A stretch of DNA of 64,000 nt from Corbicula japonica (GCA_038501625.1 JAZAYU010000010.1:3804912-3868911), one strand, 5' to 3'; positions 1 to 12,413 are shown, counted from the first letter of the stretch. Numbers and translations are program-made. Notes: generated from the sequence alone by a model not told the origin.

Positions 1-722
1 TCTTGATGTGTCCGAAGAAAATAAGCAACAATTTAATATTTTTTCTTCAACATTTTCTAAACTGGCACGTTATTTGTATAAATTTAATTACAGAATTTGG
101 TACATAATTGGAATGAAATTCCTAACTCCTACCAATTTTAAGCCATACGAATGACAGTAGAATTTAAAGAAAGGAATAAATGTTTCATTTGTCATTGATC
201 ACTGATGATGGAATATTTACCTCTAAACATATACCAAGTTTCATAATCATTGCTTGCGTTATTTATACATATCGCAGGATAAGGTTTTCCTCGACAAACA
301 GACAGACTAAAGTGAAAAAAATCTGAAAAGACAGGCAGAATCGCAATATTGCCCTCCAATTACATTATTTCATGAACATAGCTTCCATGCTCTTTGAGTT
401 ATGTTTCCATAGCAACCACAGATTTTGTCCATCAAAAATAGCGAGAACAATCTTCTTCTCATTGCCATATAATCAAATACAAGTTCCTTAAACTTGGTGA
501 GATAGTACAGGGCCTTTTTTTTACCAAACGACGAACAACCGGTCGGACGAACGTTGGAAAAAAATATAGTTGGTAATTCATAGTCGTTAAACTTTTACAC
601 TCACTTTCCTAAGAAAGCGATATTTTGAAGCGGGTTTGTTCTTATATGGCGGGGGTTAGGGACGTGCTCTGACTGATCAATCGCTAGGAAATGAAGGTGA
701 AATGACTAAAAGTGCCCGGTAC
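1..722. other. No recognised gene; probable intron of the NWD1-like gene
   Basis: The exon ending at 723 (minus strand) has a good splice donor (AAACAG then GTACCG), so the gene must continue to the left. No WD40-like coding stretch was recognised in 1-722. The stretch is AT-rich and read as intronic. Confidence 0.5.
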
Positions 723-3700
723 CTGTTTTCCTGACGGGTGAAATGTACAGCACAGGTTCTGGTTACATCCGTTTTTGGTCTTCGAAAGAACAACATAACC
801 ATTTGTGTCCAGTAAGACGAGACCTGAAACAACATTGGCTTCAATTCTGACAAAACGAACAACTTTCACGCTACAATTTAACCGTAAGATGAATTTTAAT
901 TTGTTGTTATTTTATTTCTCCAGAACAAGTCCAATTGTAAGTAAAATCTTGAAAGAATATTGTTTGCATTTAACTCAGGTTGCATATGTATGAGTACATA
1001 ATGGCAATCATAATTAGTTATATATATATTCCAACTTTCATTTAAACACCGTGTGCTGAAGTGGCCCAACAGTAATTATAGTAATAATAAGGTTGCCACT
1101 AGTCCTGACTACCTCAATAGTAAACGCAAATATGGAGTAAAATACCGAATCTACCTCTTAAATCCATCACAGCCAGTTTCCGGTCATCCCAGGAATAGTC
1201 CAGTCCTGTGAGTTCTGACCCATCAATATTCACCGTGGCCACGTGACTAAGATTATCTGCTGTCCAGACGGAGACAACGCAGTTTTTGAACGCCGTTGCA
1301 ATATGGCGATTGTCACGTGAGAACACGATGTAGGACACGGCTTTGTTACCAGTTTCTTTCGAATGCAACTGTAATATATAAACAATTTAACACTTAAGTG
1401 AAGCCACTCTAACAAGACCACCTCTGGGACTGGACAAAAGTGGTCTTAATAGTGAGGTGTTAATAATTTTAGGGAAAAAATAAGACACCTTTGTTATAAG
1501 GGACGTTGAAATAGTGGTCCTATTATTTATTGGTCTTTATCTAAGGTTGGTCTTTAAGAGTGTTTTACTGTAGTTTCAAATTGTTGCATAACACTCTTAA
1601 GCTACCGAAAGATGTATTTTAATCTGATAACGAAAAGCGCTTTGCATATCTTACTTTTGTTTGCTCGGTATACTTGACCCGCAATACGGCCACCAGTACA
1701 GTCAAACATGTCTTCAAAAAGCACAGGGAAAAAACAAAAGCTGCCTTTGAAGGCAGGTGATCTTTGTGAATTTGTTCTTTCAATCTTTTTTGGACAAATT
1801 AAATGTGGTCTTTATCAATAGGTGGTCTTTGTTGACAGGTGGTCTTAAACACAGATTAGACTGTTCTGGTGTTCTTGCTTTTTCATTTTTCTATTTTACC
1901 TTCCCTTAGCTCTCAGATTTTAGATGGTTTGACATAATTCAGAAAATTGTTTTTAAATGTAATTAAAATAGAAACATCTAGCCGGGTGCCAGGCTATGCC
2001 CCGGTAGCTACCTGTACACCAGACGTATCCCAAAGCATAACTGCACCCAGTTCTGATCCGCTAGCAATCCTATCACCCGTCCGTGAAAAACAGCACGGAT
2101 TAACCGGATGTAGCATCAACGTTTGTCCCTCACTTGGATCTGGAAAGATTGGTGTCGGAAGTGACGTAACTGTCACGAGCTCGGCTCCAGTTGTTGCATC
2201 CCATATTCGCATTGTACAGTCATCGGCAGACGACAATATCAAATCACCTAGAAACATATCAAAACGAACACAAATAAAATGTATACACTACAGAGTTCTA
2301 CATAGTGCAGCCCTTTAACACAATGTGAAGTACAGATACCGGGTACATAAAGAACCGTTTTAGTCATCATTGCACGTTCATCAATGAAAAGAAAATAATT
2401 ATTAATCAAAATCTATCTAACGGCAAAATGCCGTTCAATGAAACGTTGCACAAATTAATATTCGAAAATAAACGTTTATTTCTCTCTTCATAATTCAAAG
2501 TTCTTGAAAAAGGACACAGCGTATTGTTGTCAGGATCATTATACCCATATGGGCTTTTAAAAATATTCATTGTGTTGTTTAGTTTTTGGGAATAAATGTT
2601 CATAGAATTTATGGAATTTTTAGGTCTTTCACTGTTCTAACTTTTCTTAACGTATGTAAAACGATGATATATCAATAACGATTATTTGTGCAAATTTTAT
2701 TAAACTGCTTTTTTTGCCAACATTTTGAAATTTTGATTTTTTACCGATGACAGTGCAATGAGGACAAAATGAGAATTGAACGGTCGTTAATATCGTACAT
2801 CATAGAAATAATTTTGAAACATACCTACCCTTTGGGGAGTAATCGCAACATCTGATGGTTTCAGTGTGACCGTGTAGTGTCATTTCACAGGGGTCATCGT
2901 AGTCGGACTCGTGCTGGTTCTCCATCAGTGGCATCGGAAGCCCGTCCTTTGACAACCCATCCAAAAGTCCCCTCACGAAGCTTCCTTTCGACTGCTGTAG
3001 CGCCATCTGATACACCCCGCACGCCTCTCTAACCAAAAATCCTAAGTTCGAGCCTACAAAGCGAGTCATTTGTTTGATGCGGTCACACGCCGACAGCTTG
3101 GTAGCTTCGATCAGTTCACTAACACAGGAATATCCGTCTCCAGCTTCAAATTTTGCCTCAATGTATTTCAAGTCTAAAACCAACTTCCGGAACCTTTCCC
3201 AGTCTTGCAGGCAGATGAGATGGTAAGGCAACTCAGACAACTTCCGCCGATTGAGCTGCCGATTCACTCCCGCGATTCTCTCCCCTGAGACCACAAGAGG
3301 TTGCTTCGGTAATTTACGGTCCTCAACTCGCACTTCTCCGTCTTTGCCTTTAAAAGGTTTTCCTTTTTCCCAAATGCCTTCAAAATACTCCGCGATAGCT
3401 GCATGAGCTTGCGTTTCGAAAGTTTCTGTACTCTTGCTTAACGGTGTTTTGAGGTATCTTTTCTCCGCGGTTTCCCAGAACTGCCTGTGATACCAGCCAT
3501 AAGCACTTATGCCGTCCGTGCCTTTCTCCGCCAGGTATATACCGAGCTCGTTTCGCACCCTCGCCCAAAGAAGCGGGGGTATCCGCATGATTGGCGGCAC
3601 CCAATATTGAAATATACTCTCCAATACTTCATCATCACAGGACAGAATGTCTTCTAGTTCCGCTAGGGAAAGGCCATTCTTCGCAGCGGTGATATAAGCC

Positions 3701-6700
3701 AATGCGTGTTGTACGAATACTTCACCGTAGCGAGTCTCTAGACGGTCAAACAACTTCGTTATAAGGCCTGGCATGTCGCTGGCTAAGGCACCAGAATCTA
3801 CAATATCAAACGACTTCCAGCGTACTGCTATATCAGCCACAAGGCGCAGGTAAAGAGGCAGCGGGCATTTCTTGAAGGCTTCCATTATTACACTTTTCTG
3901 TGACTCGGTAACACGCCTTTGCTTCGCTCCCAGCATTTTCTGCAAAACCTGAGGTCCCTCGTCAAGAGATAACGAATGAACTTCAATGAACGTTGCGTCT
4001 TTCAGATTTGCTTGAAGAATTTCGAGGCACCGCGTCGGTAGCGATGAAACAATCAACTTAGCATGAGGTGGAAGTTCCTCTGACAGCGAAAGCCACGCGA
4101 GATTTTGTCCAAAGTCTTCATTAGATAGCTGATCGAGTGAGTCTAGGAAAACAATCAGGGGTTTATTGGAAGTCGCAAATGCAAGACATGTCCTGAAGTA
4201 TTTGATCAGGTCTTTATACGAGGAAGGTATGGCTCTTAAATCCTTTTCGTACGCCCTCGAAATCTGGGCACAAACGTTCAGGAGTAAAAGTCGTGCTGAC
4301 GCCGACTGGCCAGTCGTTCCTAAAAAGCGAAGAACAACAACACCGTGACTGAATGCATCTTTTGCACGTTTGGCTGACATCGCCATAAGAGCTGTTTTAC
4401 CGCAACCCGATTGGCCGTAGACTACGAGCGGTATGGTAGAGTTTGAACGTAAATATTCTGAAATTATTCGTATTTCGTTATCGCGGCCGACGAACAGGCT
4501 GGATTTTTCATTGGCGTGGTTCCTGTGTTGAAGGGCCTCTTGGAATACCCGATCATCTTCCACGTGTAATTTCGTCTCGTAATCATTTAAAATCCGTTCC
4601 GTCAACGTCTTACACACGTCATTGCACATCTGTTTAATATTTTCTGCGATTTTATACGGTAGTGATTCGCGGTATTTTGTATCCATTATGACGTCAGACG
4701 AAGCTTTTCCTGGCACTTTTTTCTCGCGTAGCTCCGCTACCTTTTCCTGAGCATATTTATCTATGTCTCCTCCCACAAGATCAGTAATCCTTCTATCTAT
4801 ATGAAAGTCCGAAAGAAAATCATCTAGATCACGGCGTATGACCAGCGTCTGATCCTTTTGATGAGGATTTTCAAATATACCGTAGGCAATTTCCGTTTCC
4901 GTAACGGAAATGAAATATTTGTCGCATTTCTTATCTCCCGTGCTGAAACACGTCATACATGCCTCTCTGAACTGAGCTTGAATAGCTTCAACATCCTGCC
5001 ACCATGTTTTATTGTCATTGGTTCTAGGTTTAAGCACATAATGTGGCGGTTCAGCATTGTGATCCAGCGTGTAATATTCCTTCATCGTGTTTGTATCTTT
5101 CCCAGTTTGTTGTATGCAGTTAAAAAGTGTGTCGAATTCGGATTGCTCGATCTGCGCCGGAAGTGGCCGGTAGCCATATTTGTGACCCAGCAGGCACAGG
5201 AATGCTGGGCCAACACTGTCACTTATGCATCTGTAACACATTTAATAACAATTATTAGAAGTGTGCAATAACCTAACGACGCAACACTGAATTAACCCTT
5301 TCCTCCATAGATACACCTTTATTGCATGGGCGAACAGTGTAGATCCAGATCAGCCGGCACATCCATGCCGTCTGATCAGGATCTGCACTGTTTGCTCTTT
5401 TATTTGTTTGGTTATTTCTGACAAAAATGCGACCAGTGCAAATACTGAACATATGATACAGATGTGCCAGCTGACCTGGATCTACACTGGTCACACATGC
5501 GTAAAAATGCGTATGTATGGAGAAAAGGGTTAACTTGTCATATTAAAATTTCTAGATGATATGTCAGTGTTTGTAGCCGGACGCGTTTTTATTATTTGGG
5601 ACAAGCCGTGTATACCTTATAAATATTAAATACCATTTTCGTAATGTCTGGTAATACTCAGTAAAAAGGAACCACATGTGAATCTGGCTCCAAACAACTA
5701 AGTATGAAAACCAAACCAGTCTCAGATCACAAATCTCCCACTGTTTAGTTCTGTGACTATGTTAAATTTAAACCAGTCATGTCACCATAGTTGTTGGGAC
5801 CTGGAAGATTCGGACTTCAACGTAAGACATTTGCTTACAAACAGACATGAATATACCTGCGTATTTCTTGCACACACATATCTACCGTGCTGTGTTCCAG
5901 CGTGGCCTCTTCGGTGACACCCCACCTCATGTCCACTGTGCCGAAGTCAACTCCTAACCGACGACACAGGCCACGTAGGAAAGGGTACACGTCTACAAAA
6001 CACAATTACACATTTTTGCATAAAAATATTTAGGTGTTCAAGAAACACGATGTACACATTTTCGATTCATTTGCTTGCACAAGCTTAAGCTTTTGCCATG
6101 GTTTTGCCATTTTGACTTGTTAAAATCACGCCTAGCCCACTGGACGCGAAAACAATGCTAGTCTAAAAGTACAGTCCAACCTGTGCTCAAGACCAACATT
6201 TAATCAAGACCTCAAGTGGATAAATTCTACATTTTCTTTGTCCCGCTGACTGATTTATGAAAGACTATTTGCATTCGAAGACCACTTTTAGGGTTTCCGC
6301 TGAGTGGTCTCTGAATACAAGTTGTTCTTTCTCAAACATCAGTGTCTACTATGGATTTGCTATATTATATTTAGACGTGATGATAAACAAAGTCAGCAAG
6401 GGATCCACGTCGTCTGATCAGTGACCAAGGTTATAAAACTGAGCATGGGAACCAGTCTCAAATCTCAAGCATCTGATTGGCTGAAATGGCGACCAGTCGC
6501 CATTTCAGCCAATCAGATGCTTGAGATTTGAGTCTGGTTTCCAATCTAAGCTTTATAACCTCAAGTCCAGGATCTACACTGTTCGTTTTATTGTCAGAAA
6601 TAATAATCAATCTGAAATAAGTCGTATCCATAGCAGGGGTTCCACTAGCTGCTCAATCTAAAGGGTCATTTTGTCCATTTTAAGGGATTCTCTCAATGAT

Positions 6701-7842
6701 AAGCCAAAAATACCCATAATTTAAGGAAAAATGACCCATCAGCTAAATTTCTAGGGGTCAAAATAAAACTTTTTGGAAATTTTCATGGATCAAAGGGTCA
6801 TCTCCCGGGTCAAATGGAACCCCTGATCCATAATTGAAAGGGTTAATATGTTGAATTAATGTTATTCAAAATCAGATGGAATATCTGAAAGGTCCTAATA
6901 ATAATAAACAAACGACACCTTTCATTAAATGGTTCCTCTCGGCCATGGTATCAGTAAAGGTGGAGCTCACGAACACTACCACCTTCGGCTGGGCATTGGG
7001 TATCCTGGCCACGTCAACGTTGCCCATGTCACCCTCGAGGATCAGACGGGATATCTCCTAGCATCATTCAAGAAAGCAATTCAATGTTAAAGATCATTAT
7101 TACTGATACAGAAAACCAGTCTTAAATCTCAAGCATCTGATTGGTTGAAATTGAGGCTATACCTTATTTCAACCAATCAGATGCTTGTGATTTTAGACTG
7201 TTCTCCAATCTCTGTTAATGTTCTTTGGCTTATATTTTAAGATTATAAACAGAAGTAATAAACATTAATTCTGAAATAAATATACGGGGCTTGAACAGTT
7301 TTCAACAAAGGGCTTTGTTATATAGATTTTTTTTATTTGTAGCTGTATTATGTCCCGCACCCTTTTCGAAGGTAATTAATTTCTGAAAAGGCGCTGTCGG
7401 TAAAGTAAATAATTATCTACTGATCTAAGAGTGAACAGTTTAGATCCTGATCAGATTACATTGATGTGTTAATTGATCTGTATCTACACTTTCGCCCATG
7501 AATAACCGCCATGTAGTAAATTGAGTAAAGGGTTATGAATAAAAAAGTTTATACAGTATTTATAAGTAAATCCATAATAGCAGGAATAATTCATACCTTA
7601 GGAATGCTCTTCCGAGGTGTTTTCATAATGTCGTCTGCTTGCTGAAGATATTTCCTCCACGGGTCCCTCTCACCTCGCTTTTCCTCGCCCCAAATCTCCA
7701 TTCCTGCTACTATATCAAGAGCCTGTTTCCATGGTAACTGATCGCCACGTGCAACCACTGACTGTTTGGCGCCGTCTGCTGTTTTCCCACCGGAAGCTGA
7801 TCCGTCAGAAGTTCCTGTGCCATGCATAAATGACCTGTACAT
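723..7842 (-). CDS. NWD1-like protein: DUF4062, NACHT and WD40 regions (3' part outside the window)
   Basis: Seven exons join on the minus strand: 7842-7597, 7057-6919, 5992-5857, 5230-2829, 2247-2012, 1368-1155 and 862-723. They give about 1,171 residues with no stop. The ATG at 7842 follows an in-frame TAG upstream. Residues about 100-200 form a DUF4062-type region (VVVFVSSTFTDTMAERN, then VDMRWGVTEE). A NACHT-type NTPase follows, with a Walker A loop GQSGCGKT near residue 445 and a Walker B-like LIVFLDSLD near 530. From about residue 960 WD40 repeats begin (HGHTETIRCCDYSPKG, then MRIWD, VMLWD, VSVW). Human NWD1/NWD2 and related NACHT-WD proteins share this order. The family comprises STAND ATPases that act as scaffolds or sensors; the ligand here is unknown. 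At least five WD units are visible and more should lie beyond the left edge. TEP1-like or NPHP3-like paralogues are less likely. Exon joins 1-6 are well supported; the exon 6-7 join is weaker. Confidence 0.85.
1399..1573. repeat. Pogo-like short inverted-repeat element
   Basis: Outer arms are imperfect inverted repeats (CACTCTAACAAGACCACC and GGTTGGTCTTTAAGAGTG), followed by TTTTACTGTA. The body carries the word TGGTCTTAATAGTG, shared with the copies near 6166, 12240, 26245, 34305 and 40808. A further fragment lies at about 1800-1862. Confidence 0.5.
2365..2780. repeat. Diverged copy of the TTAA-bounded inverted-repeat element (intron)
   Basis: The stretch shares the words CGGCAAAATGCCGTTCAAT and TGTGTTGTTTAGTTTTTG with the element at 53644-54353, in the same order. 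It is an older, diverged relative whose termini are no longer clear. It lies in the intron between NWD1-like exons 4 and 5. Confidence 0.6.
2829..5230 (-). CDS. Large NACHT exon of the NWD1-like gene
   Basis: This 2,402-nt exon holds the end of the DUF4062 region (CISDSVGPAFLCLLGHKYGY), a linker, the NACHT ATPase, a helical region and the first half of the first WD40 repeat. The acceptor is TTACAG at 5231-5236. The donor is AAAGG then GTAGGT at 2828. A better-looking donor two codons on (TAG then GTATGT) would give an immediate stop when joined to the next exon, so 2829 was chosen. The join gives SPKGDLILSSADD, a continuous WD40 blade. The Walker A codons lie at 4393-4416. Confidence 0.9.
5292..5533. 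repeat. HpA hairpin MITE, complete copy
   Basis: Bounded by TTAACCCTTTCCTCCAT and an inverted AAAGGGTTAA. Inside are two mirrored blocks built on GTGTAGATCCAGATCAG and CTGATCAGGATCTGCAC, so the element can fold on itself. It lies in NWD1-like intron 3. TTAA targets with CCC termini are typical of piggyBac-type elements; the assignment is inferred. Confidence 0.75.
6166..6337. repeat. Pogo-like short inverted-repeat element, diverged
   Basis: Carries AGTACAGTCCAACC at the left and repeated AAGACCA and GGTCTTTGAATACAAG-type words, as in the other copies of this family. Diverged. It lies in NWD1-like intron 2. Confidence 0.4.
6395..6600. repeat. HpA remnant interrupted by an HpB palindrome
   Basis: HpA sequence (AAGGGATCCACGTCGTCTGATCA on the left, CAGGATCTACACTGTTCG on the right) is split by a full HpB palindrome at about 6425-6564. 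This shows that HpB inserted after HpA. Confidence 0.65.
6635..6826. repeat. Short inverted-repeat element with GGGGTTCCA ends
   Basis: The stretch starts GCAGGGGTTCCACTAGC and ends GTCAAATGGAACCCCTGA, a terminal inverted repeat. The inside repeats AAGGGTCATTTTG-like words on both strands. Found once in the window. It lies in NWD1-like intron 2. Confidence 0.5.
7107..7215. repeat. HpB palindrome, short copy
   Basis: Two mirrored arms (AAATCTCAAGCATCTGATTGG and CCAATCAGATGCTTG) flank a short centre. It lies in the first intron of the NWD1-like gene. An HpA remnant follows at about 7430-7520. Confidence 0.65.
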
Positions 7843-9230
7843 GACGAGGCGTCGCGTCTTTAATAAGAACTAAATATACTACTGTTTCGATCTTCTCTCT
7901 CTTTTTGAAGTTTAAAGGTCCAGTTACGGGTCCCGTTTCATGAGAAGTCTTAAACGGTCGGGAGAAGAATTTTCAAGATTTTACATTCCTTTAGTAAACG
8001 GATATTTGTATAAGCATATCCATTTATTTCACACAAAGCTTTTCAAGTATTTTATAAAATCGTGATTTAAAATTATATTCAGAAGTCGATTTACATTTAC
8101 GGTTGTGTGGTTCATATATAAACAGTTTATTGGGATCGATTTGTGTTTCTATTTTTAAGCTTTATATTCTAGTATACGGCCTCGTTTGTTTATTACCGGG
8201 TAAGACTGTATTGGTGATCAATTAATTAAGCATTATCCGTTCAATAAAATAATGTGATCGCGACGTCACAATATAAAATCAAGGTCTCAGCAATTGTTCA
8301 AGTTTTCAATATTATCTTGAATAAATTGAATACGTTCATCTTTAATTAACATCAATTACAATGCAGATATCTGTATTCGGGAGAGGGTGAAATAAACGGT
8401 GATTCGTTCGATCTGCGTTAAATATTGCCGCGTGCGCGTATCATTCAAATTTCGAAATGTTGAGTGGCCACCTTGTTAATTGTAAAATATAGTCAAAATT
8501 TAAATATCTGTGCACTTCAATCGTACTTCAATTATGGAGCCATGGGATCATCAAAATATTTATTTTAATTGAAAATACTAGTCGAGGGAGTGGGTTGTTA
8601 GGTTTCACCAAAAACACCAATCCATGTGCTGCTATCTTCAATTCTTGTACATCGATCTTCACGTTTGATTGGTGTTCGCAGTGAATTAGTTAGACAAGCA
8701 TGAATCAAGTGCTCGATTACAGTCTAAAAACACTAATCAAACCATATGCTTCTATGCTTGTCAATATAATATTGTTACGAGTTACAATTGTGTAAAAATA
8801 GAACAGGGATGTATAGAAAAACAACACCACCAAATTATACGATTTTGACGGCACTTTTGGGAATGACCACGAAACTGTTATCGTCACTCCGATAATTATT
8901 AATATTGATACATGTTTAATAGTGAATAATATGAAATCTATGTAAAATCTATGTAAATGTTCACATGAGATTTTGCGAAAAATGAAAGTGAGAGAAAAAT
9001 CATCACCTGTGACGCATTTTCTCATATTAATGATAATTTGATGAGGTCACATCTACCGTAGTTGGTTTTACGAACAACACCAAAACAATATAATTGATTT
9101 CTCATCAGTGATGGTTTGATTAGTGTTTTATGGTCCAAATAATGTGTGCGTATGTCAGACGGTCAATGAAATACTGTTCATTTGTGGTCATTTGTGAATT
9201 TGCACGCCTATCCTTTATACGACTTTCAAT
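7843..9230. other. Intergenic region between the divergent NWD1-like gene and GPCR
   Basis: The two genes are transcribed away from each other, so both promoters should lie here. No canonical TATA or initiator element was singled out. An inverted-repeat element occupies about 8722-9137. No other coding sequence is supported. Confidence 0.5.
8722..9137. repeat. Inverted-repeat element, about 415 bp
   Basis: Left end TAAAAACACTAATCAAACCA is mirrored at the right by TGGTTTGATTAGTGTTTTA. A word near the left end (TGCTTGTCAATA) recurs at 9469 outside the element. No transposase reading frame lies inside, so it is read as a non-autonomous DNA element. Confidence 0.55.
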
Positions 9231-10682
9231 ATGGATACAAATGTAAGTTTGCCTTTAATTTCAATTTTAACTGAAGATTTTTCTATCGCTTTTTTCGCAT
9301 ATGGTGTACACGTATGTGTGGTAGAACCTGCCATGACCTGTTAATAATTAAATATACAAGAAGTTTTTAAAGTTAATGAGTTATGATTATACACTTCTTA
9401 ACGTGACTAAAAAGCAGACCTCTACAAATAGTCCTGAATTCGAAATGAACGAGAAGGTTTTTTTATATGCTTGTCAATACCATATTGTTACGACTCCATA
9501 ACTTAACGGTAGAGTAAGACACCACATCGTCCAAAGTTTAAAACATAGCAAATCAATTTCGTAAGTTATTTGCAACAGAACAGCTCACAAGTAACACGTT
9601 TGCGTTTGTCTATATTTCAGATAAGCCTTAAAACCAAAGGGAATTCCAGCGTCATATTACAGGAAGGCCCGGATTCAACTCTTACGCAACTCGTTATAAT
9701 AAAGACATTTTCAATAACCATAGCAACCCTGGGAACACTGAGTAATTCTATTATGATCGTCGCCATATTGTATGGGAGACTATTTCACAATTCAATCTAT
9801 GTGAAGATTTTAAATTTACTGGTGTGTAACCTTATTCATTCCAGCGTCTTTCTTCCACTGATTGCTCTGCAAGCGTTTACTGGTGGTATCTGGACAGATA
9901 AAAGTATCGTCTGCAACATATTCTCATACGGATTATTTTGCAACCTTGGAACCGAATTATTTGGATATGTGTGCATATCTTTAAACCGGTATTTTTGTAT
10001 AATAAATCAACGAGTGTATAACATTATGTACGGAAGCCGCCAAGCTCTTGTCGTCGAATGGATCGTTCCGTGGTTGATATATCCCATAATACTGGCGTTT
10101 CCGCTGTTTGGAATATTCAGCCATTATGAATATGTACCACAGAAACTCGTGTGTCATCCATTTCTTGGTCCGGAGTGCACCGGATACTGTCTTTTTGTCT
10201 TCCTGTTTGCCCTAACGACAACACTCCCTGTGATTGGTTTCTGCTACCTTAGGATTATTATTAAGTACATACAAATACAGAGAAAAATTGGAGCCAGTCG
10301 AGACTCGCATATCAAACTTGGTACAAAAATTTCTAACGACATTACAAATGAAACATTTGATAACGGCGTCGAAAAAGTTGACAACCAAACAGCAGCAATA
10401 TCTCACAGAACTGTATCCATCCGACGAAGATCAGAACTCAAAATGGCGTTTACCATATTTGGAATAATTCTATTTTTCGGCATGTGTAGACTTCCGTTTA
10501 TGACATTATACATGTACGATCCCTCAATGTCGAAAGTTGACCCTCTGATACACACGTTAGTGATTTACATAGGGTCTAATATAAACTGGATTAATCCAGT
10601 GCTATATGCGCTGACCAACAAACAGATAAGAAAAGCGCTTGTAAAAATGATCGCCGCTTTAAAGATCAAATTGCGACAATAA
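9231..10682 (+). CDS. Class A rhodopsin-like G-protein-coupled receptor
   Basis: Two exons: 9231-9242 (ATGGATACAAAT, donor GTAAGT) and 9621-10682 (acceptor ATATTTCAG). They join in phase 0 to give 357 residues. The short first exon is inferred because the large exon has no ATG before transmembrane segment 1. Joining adds MDTN and makes an N-glycosylation site NIS at residues 4-6; NSS follows at 12. Seven hydrophobic segments are visible, with N46 in TM1, the disulphide pair C102 and C182, P207 in TM5 and NPVLY at 329-333. The NRY motif at 126-128 and FCYLRI in TM5 recall the moody/Tre1/melatonin-receptor-like group; the ligand is unknown. The usual Asp of TM2 is Asn74 and the TM6 CWxP motif is CRLP (293-296). 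Candidate poly(A) signals AATAAA lie at 10687 and 10759. Confidence 0.85.
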
Positions 10683-11194
10683 TTTGGTAATAAAAGTTTG
10701 TTAATATGTTGTAACACAAATAAGTTCTTGTAAAATAATATTTGAATATTTAGCAAGCAATAAATACCATAATAATGCATGTTTTAATTTATTTTGATTT
10801 CTAAAACATTTGATTTATTTTGTAATAAAACATATTGGATGAGGTAAATTGTCGTTCATTTGGTCAAAAGAGGACGATTGTCCGTCTGAACATATTCCGT
10901 ATTATACATCTTTTAAAAACCTAAACTTTCTTGCTAGAGAAAGTCTACGCACCATGTCTCCATATAAAGTGCTTTATACACTGCTAACATTCAGAAAAAT
11001 GTACAGAAATGTAAAAACTTATTGCGGAAGAAATCTTTTAATTCGTTATATTCTCCATATTGCAATAAATAAACAAAAAGTGAACAATTTTGCTGTCACA
11101 GCAATACATATCGTTATAATAGAAATATCATTCATTTCATAACTGATCATGATAATTCTGTTACTGGTGATGAAGAATAAGTAGAAAAAGGTGA

Positions 11195-11690
11195 AATATG
11201 CATATCAGGAATCGCCACATTCAGAAAAAACAGCCTCCCCACACAGTCAAGAAGAAGAGAGGGGGAGAGAGCATGGTTAATAAAATGATCAGTTTCAAAA
11301 AAGACACCACTAACAATAAACAAAAATGAGAACCCGAGGGGTTACCGCCTTGGAACGGTCAGTGGCAAATCAAATTGCCACTGGGGGTTTAAACCAGGTT
11401 CTTAGTCTAGGGTGCACCAACCTCACACTTGCCCCAACAGGTTCTCATATCACAAAACAAGTACAAGTTGTCTTGGTGAAAAAACTCCAACCCACTTATT
11501 GGCTTAAAAATGTTGCATGCAAAAGCACACAAACATATAAAACATAAGAAGTTAAGAGCATTGCAAAGCCGAAGGGGCGGGTACTCAATGATCTTACCGA
11601 GACCAGAGCTCCTGGAGTAAAATCCGCAAGAACACGATGACAGGGATAAAAGAAACAAATCGAGCTTCTAGGTTCTTTTAAGAAAAGATT
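11195..11690. repeat. Candidate interspersed repeat, less AT-rich than its flanks
   Basis: The segment differs from its surroundings in base composition. It has the word GAACGGTCAGTGGCAAATC followed by its near-mirror AAATTGCCACTG. It contains several frames that cross but no known domain. No second copy is in this window, so the call rests on texture only. Confidence 0.25.
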
Positions 11691-12016
11691 TCCCCATTAA
11701 CCTTCATAAACTCTTAAATCCCTGCCACCGTCGTGCAACCAAAGAGGTAAGCATAATGATCAACTGTAGAAGGGTTAATCACCAGGCATGCAGAGCGCTG
11801 TAAAATATCATGTTGGTAACCTTTCTTTTTAAATTTACAGATGGTTTTTACGAATAACCGGGAGAAATAAACACTGCCTTTTATCTTTTTAAGATTATAA
11901 ATTAAATCTCCATAAAAAACTGGCTGTGAAATACCTTGTTGCAAAAGTGATTTTAAACTGCATCTTTATTTATGAATTGATTCTGGGTAACGGCGATAAA
12001 ACTTGCAAAAGGTTAT

Positions 12017-12085
12017 GATGATGATGAGAATGATGATGATGATGACGACGATTAAATTATGATGAATCGATGATAATAATGAGTA
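12017..12085 (+). repeat. GAT/GATGAC microsatellite
   Basis: Runs of GATGATGATGA with interruptions, plus a short tail of GATAATAATGA units. Confidence 0.7.
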
Positions 12086-12239
12086 AAGATAATGATTAAG
12101 TAATCAGTCAAACCATCTTATTAAAACCAGAGACTCGATTTGATTAAAATCATCTCCTTAACCACTATTCTAACATTTTGATTGATTTAACTTTAACCCA
12201 ACTTTAAAGCAAGTGAGCTAGTGTGATGAAAAGGGAAAT

Positions 12240-12413
12240 ACAGTAAACCTCACCATTAAGACCACCTCTTAGACTGAACTCATGGTCTTTATAGTAAGGT
12301 GGTCCTTTGTGGTGGAAAATAGTGCTGCAAAACTGTGAAAAGAGACTATGAAATAGTGGGCTTATTATTGGTGTGGTCTTTTTTTCCGGGTAGTTTCAGT
12401 GGCAGTTTTACTG
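12240..12413. repeat. Pogo-like short inverted-repeat element
   Basis: Bounded by ACAGTAAACCTCACCATTA at the left and CAGTTTTACTGTA at the right. Internal GGTCTT/AAGACC words and AATAGTG are shared with the other copies. Confidence 0.6.

Noticed and set aside
1947..2318. 123-codon plus-strand frame
   Set aside because: It is antisense to WD40 exon 5 of the NWD1-like gene, which has clear splice sites and domain similarity.
4858..5271. 137-codon plus-strand frame
   Set aside because: Antisense to the NACHT exon; no domain.
9570..9620. Start of the GPCR at an in-frame TTG near 9570
   Set aside because: Nuclear genes rarely start at TTG, and a splice acceptor at 9620 plus an in-phase ATG exon upstream explain the N-terminus better.
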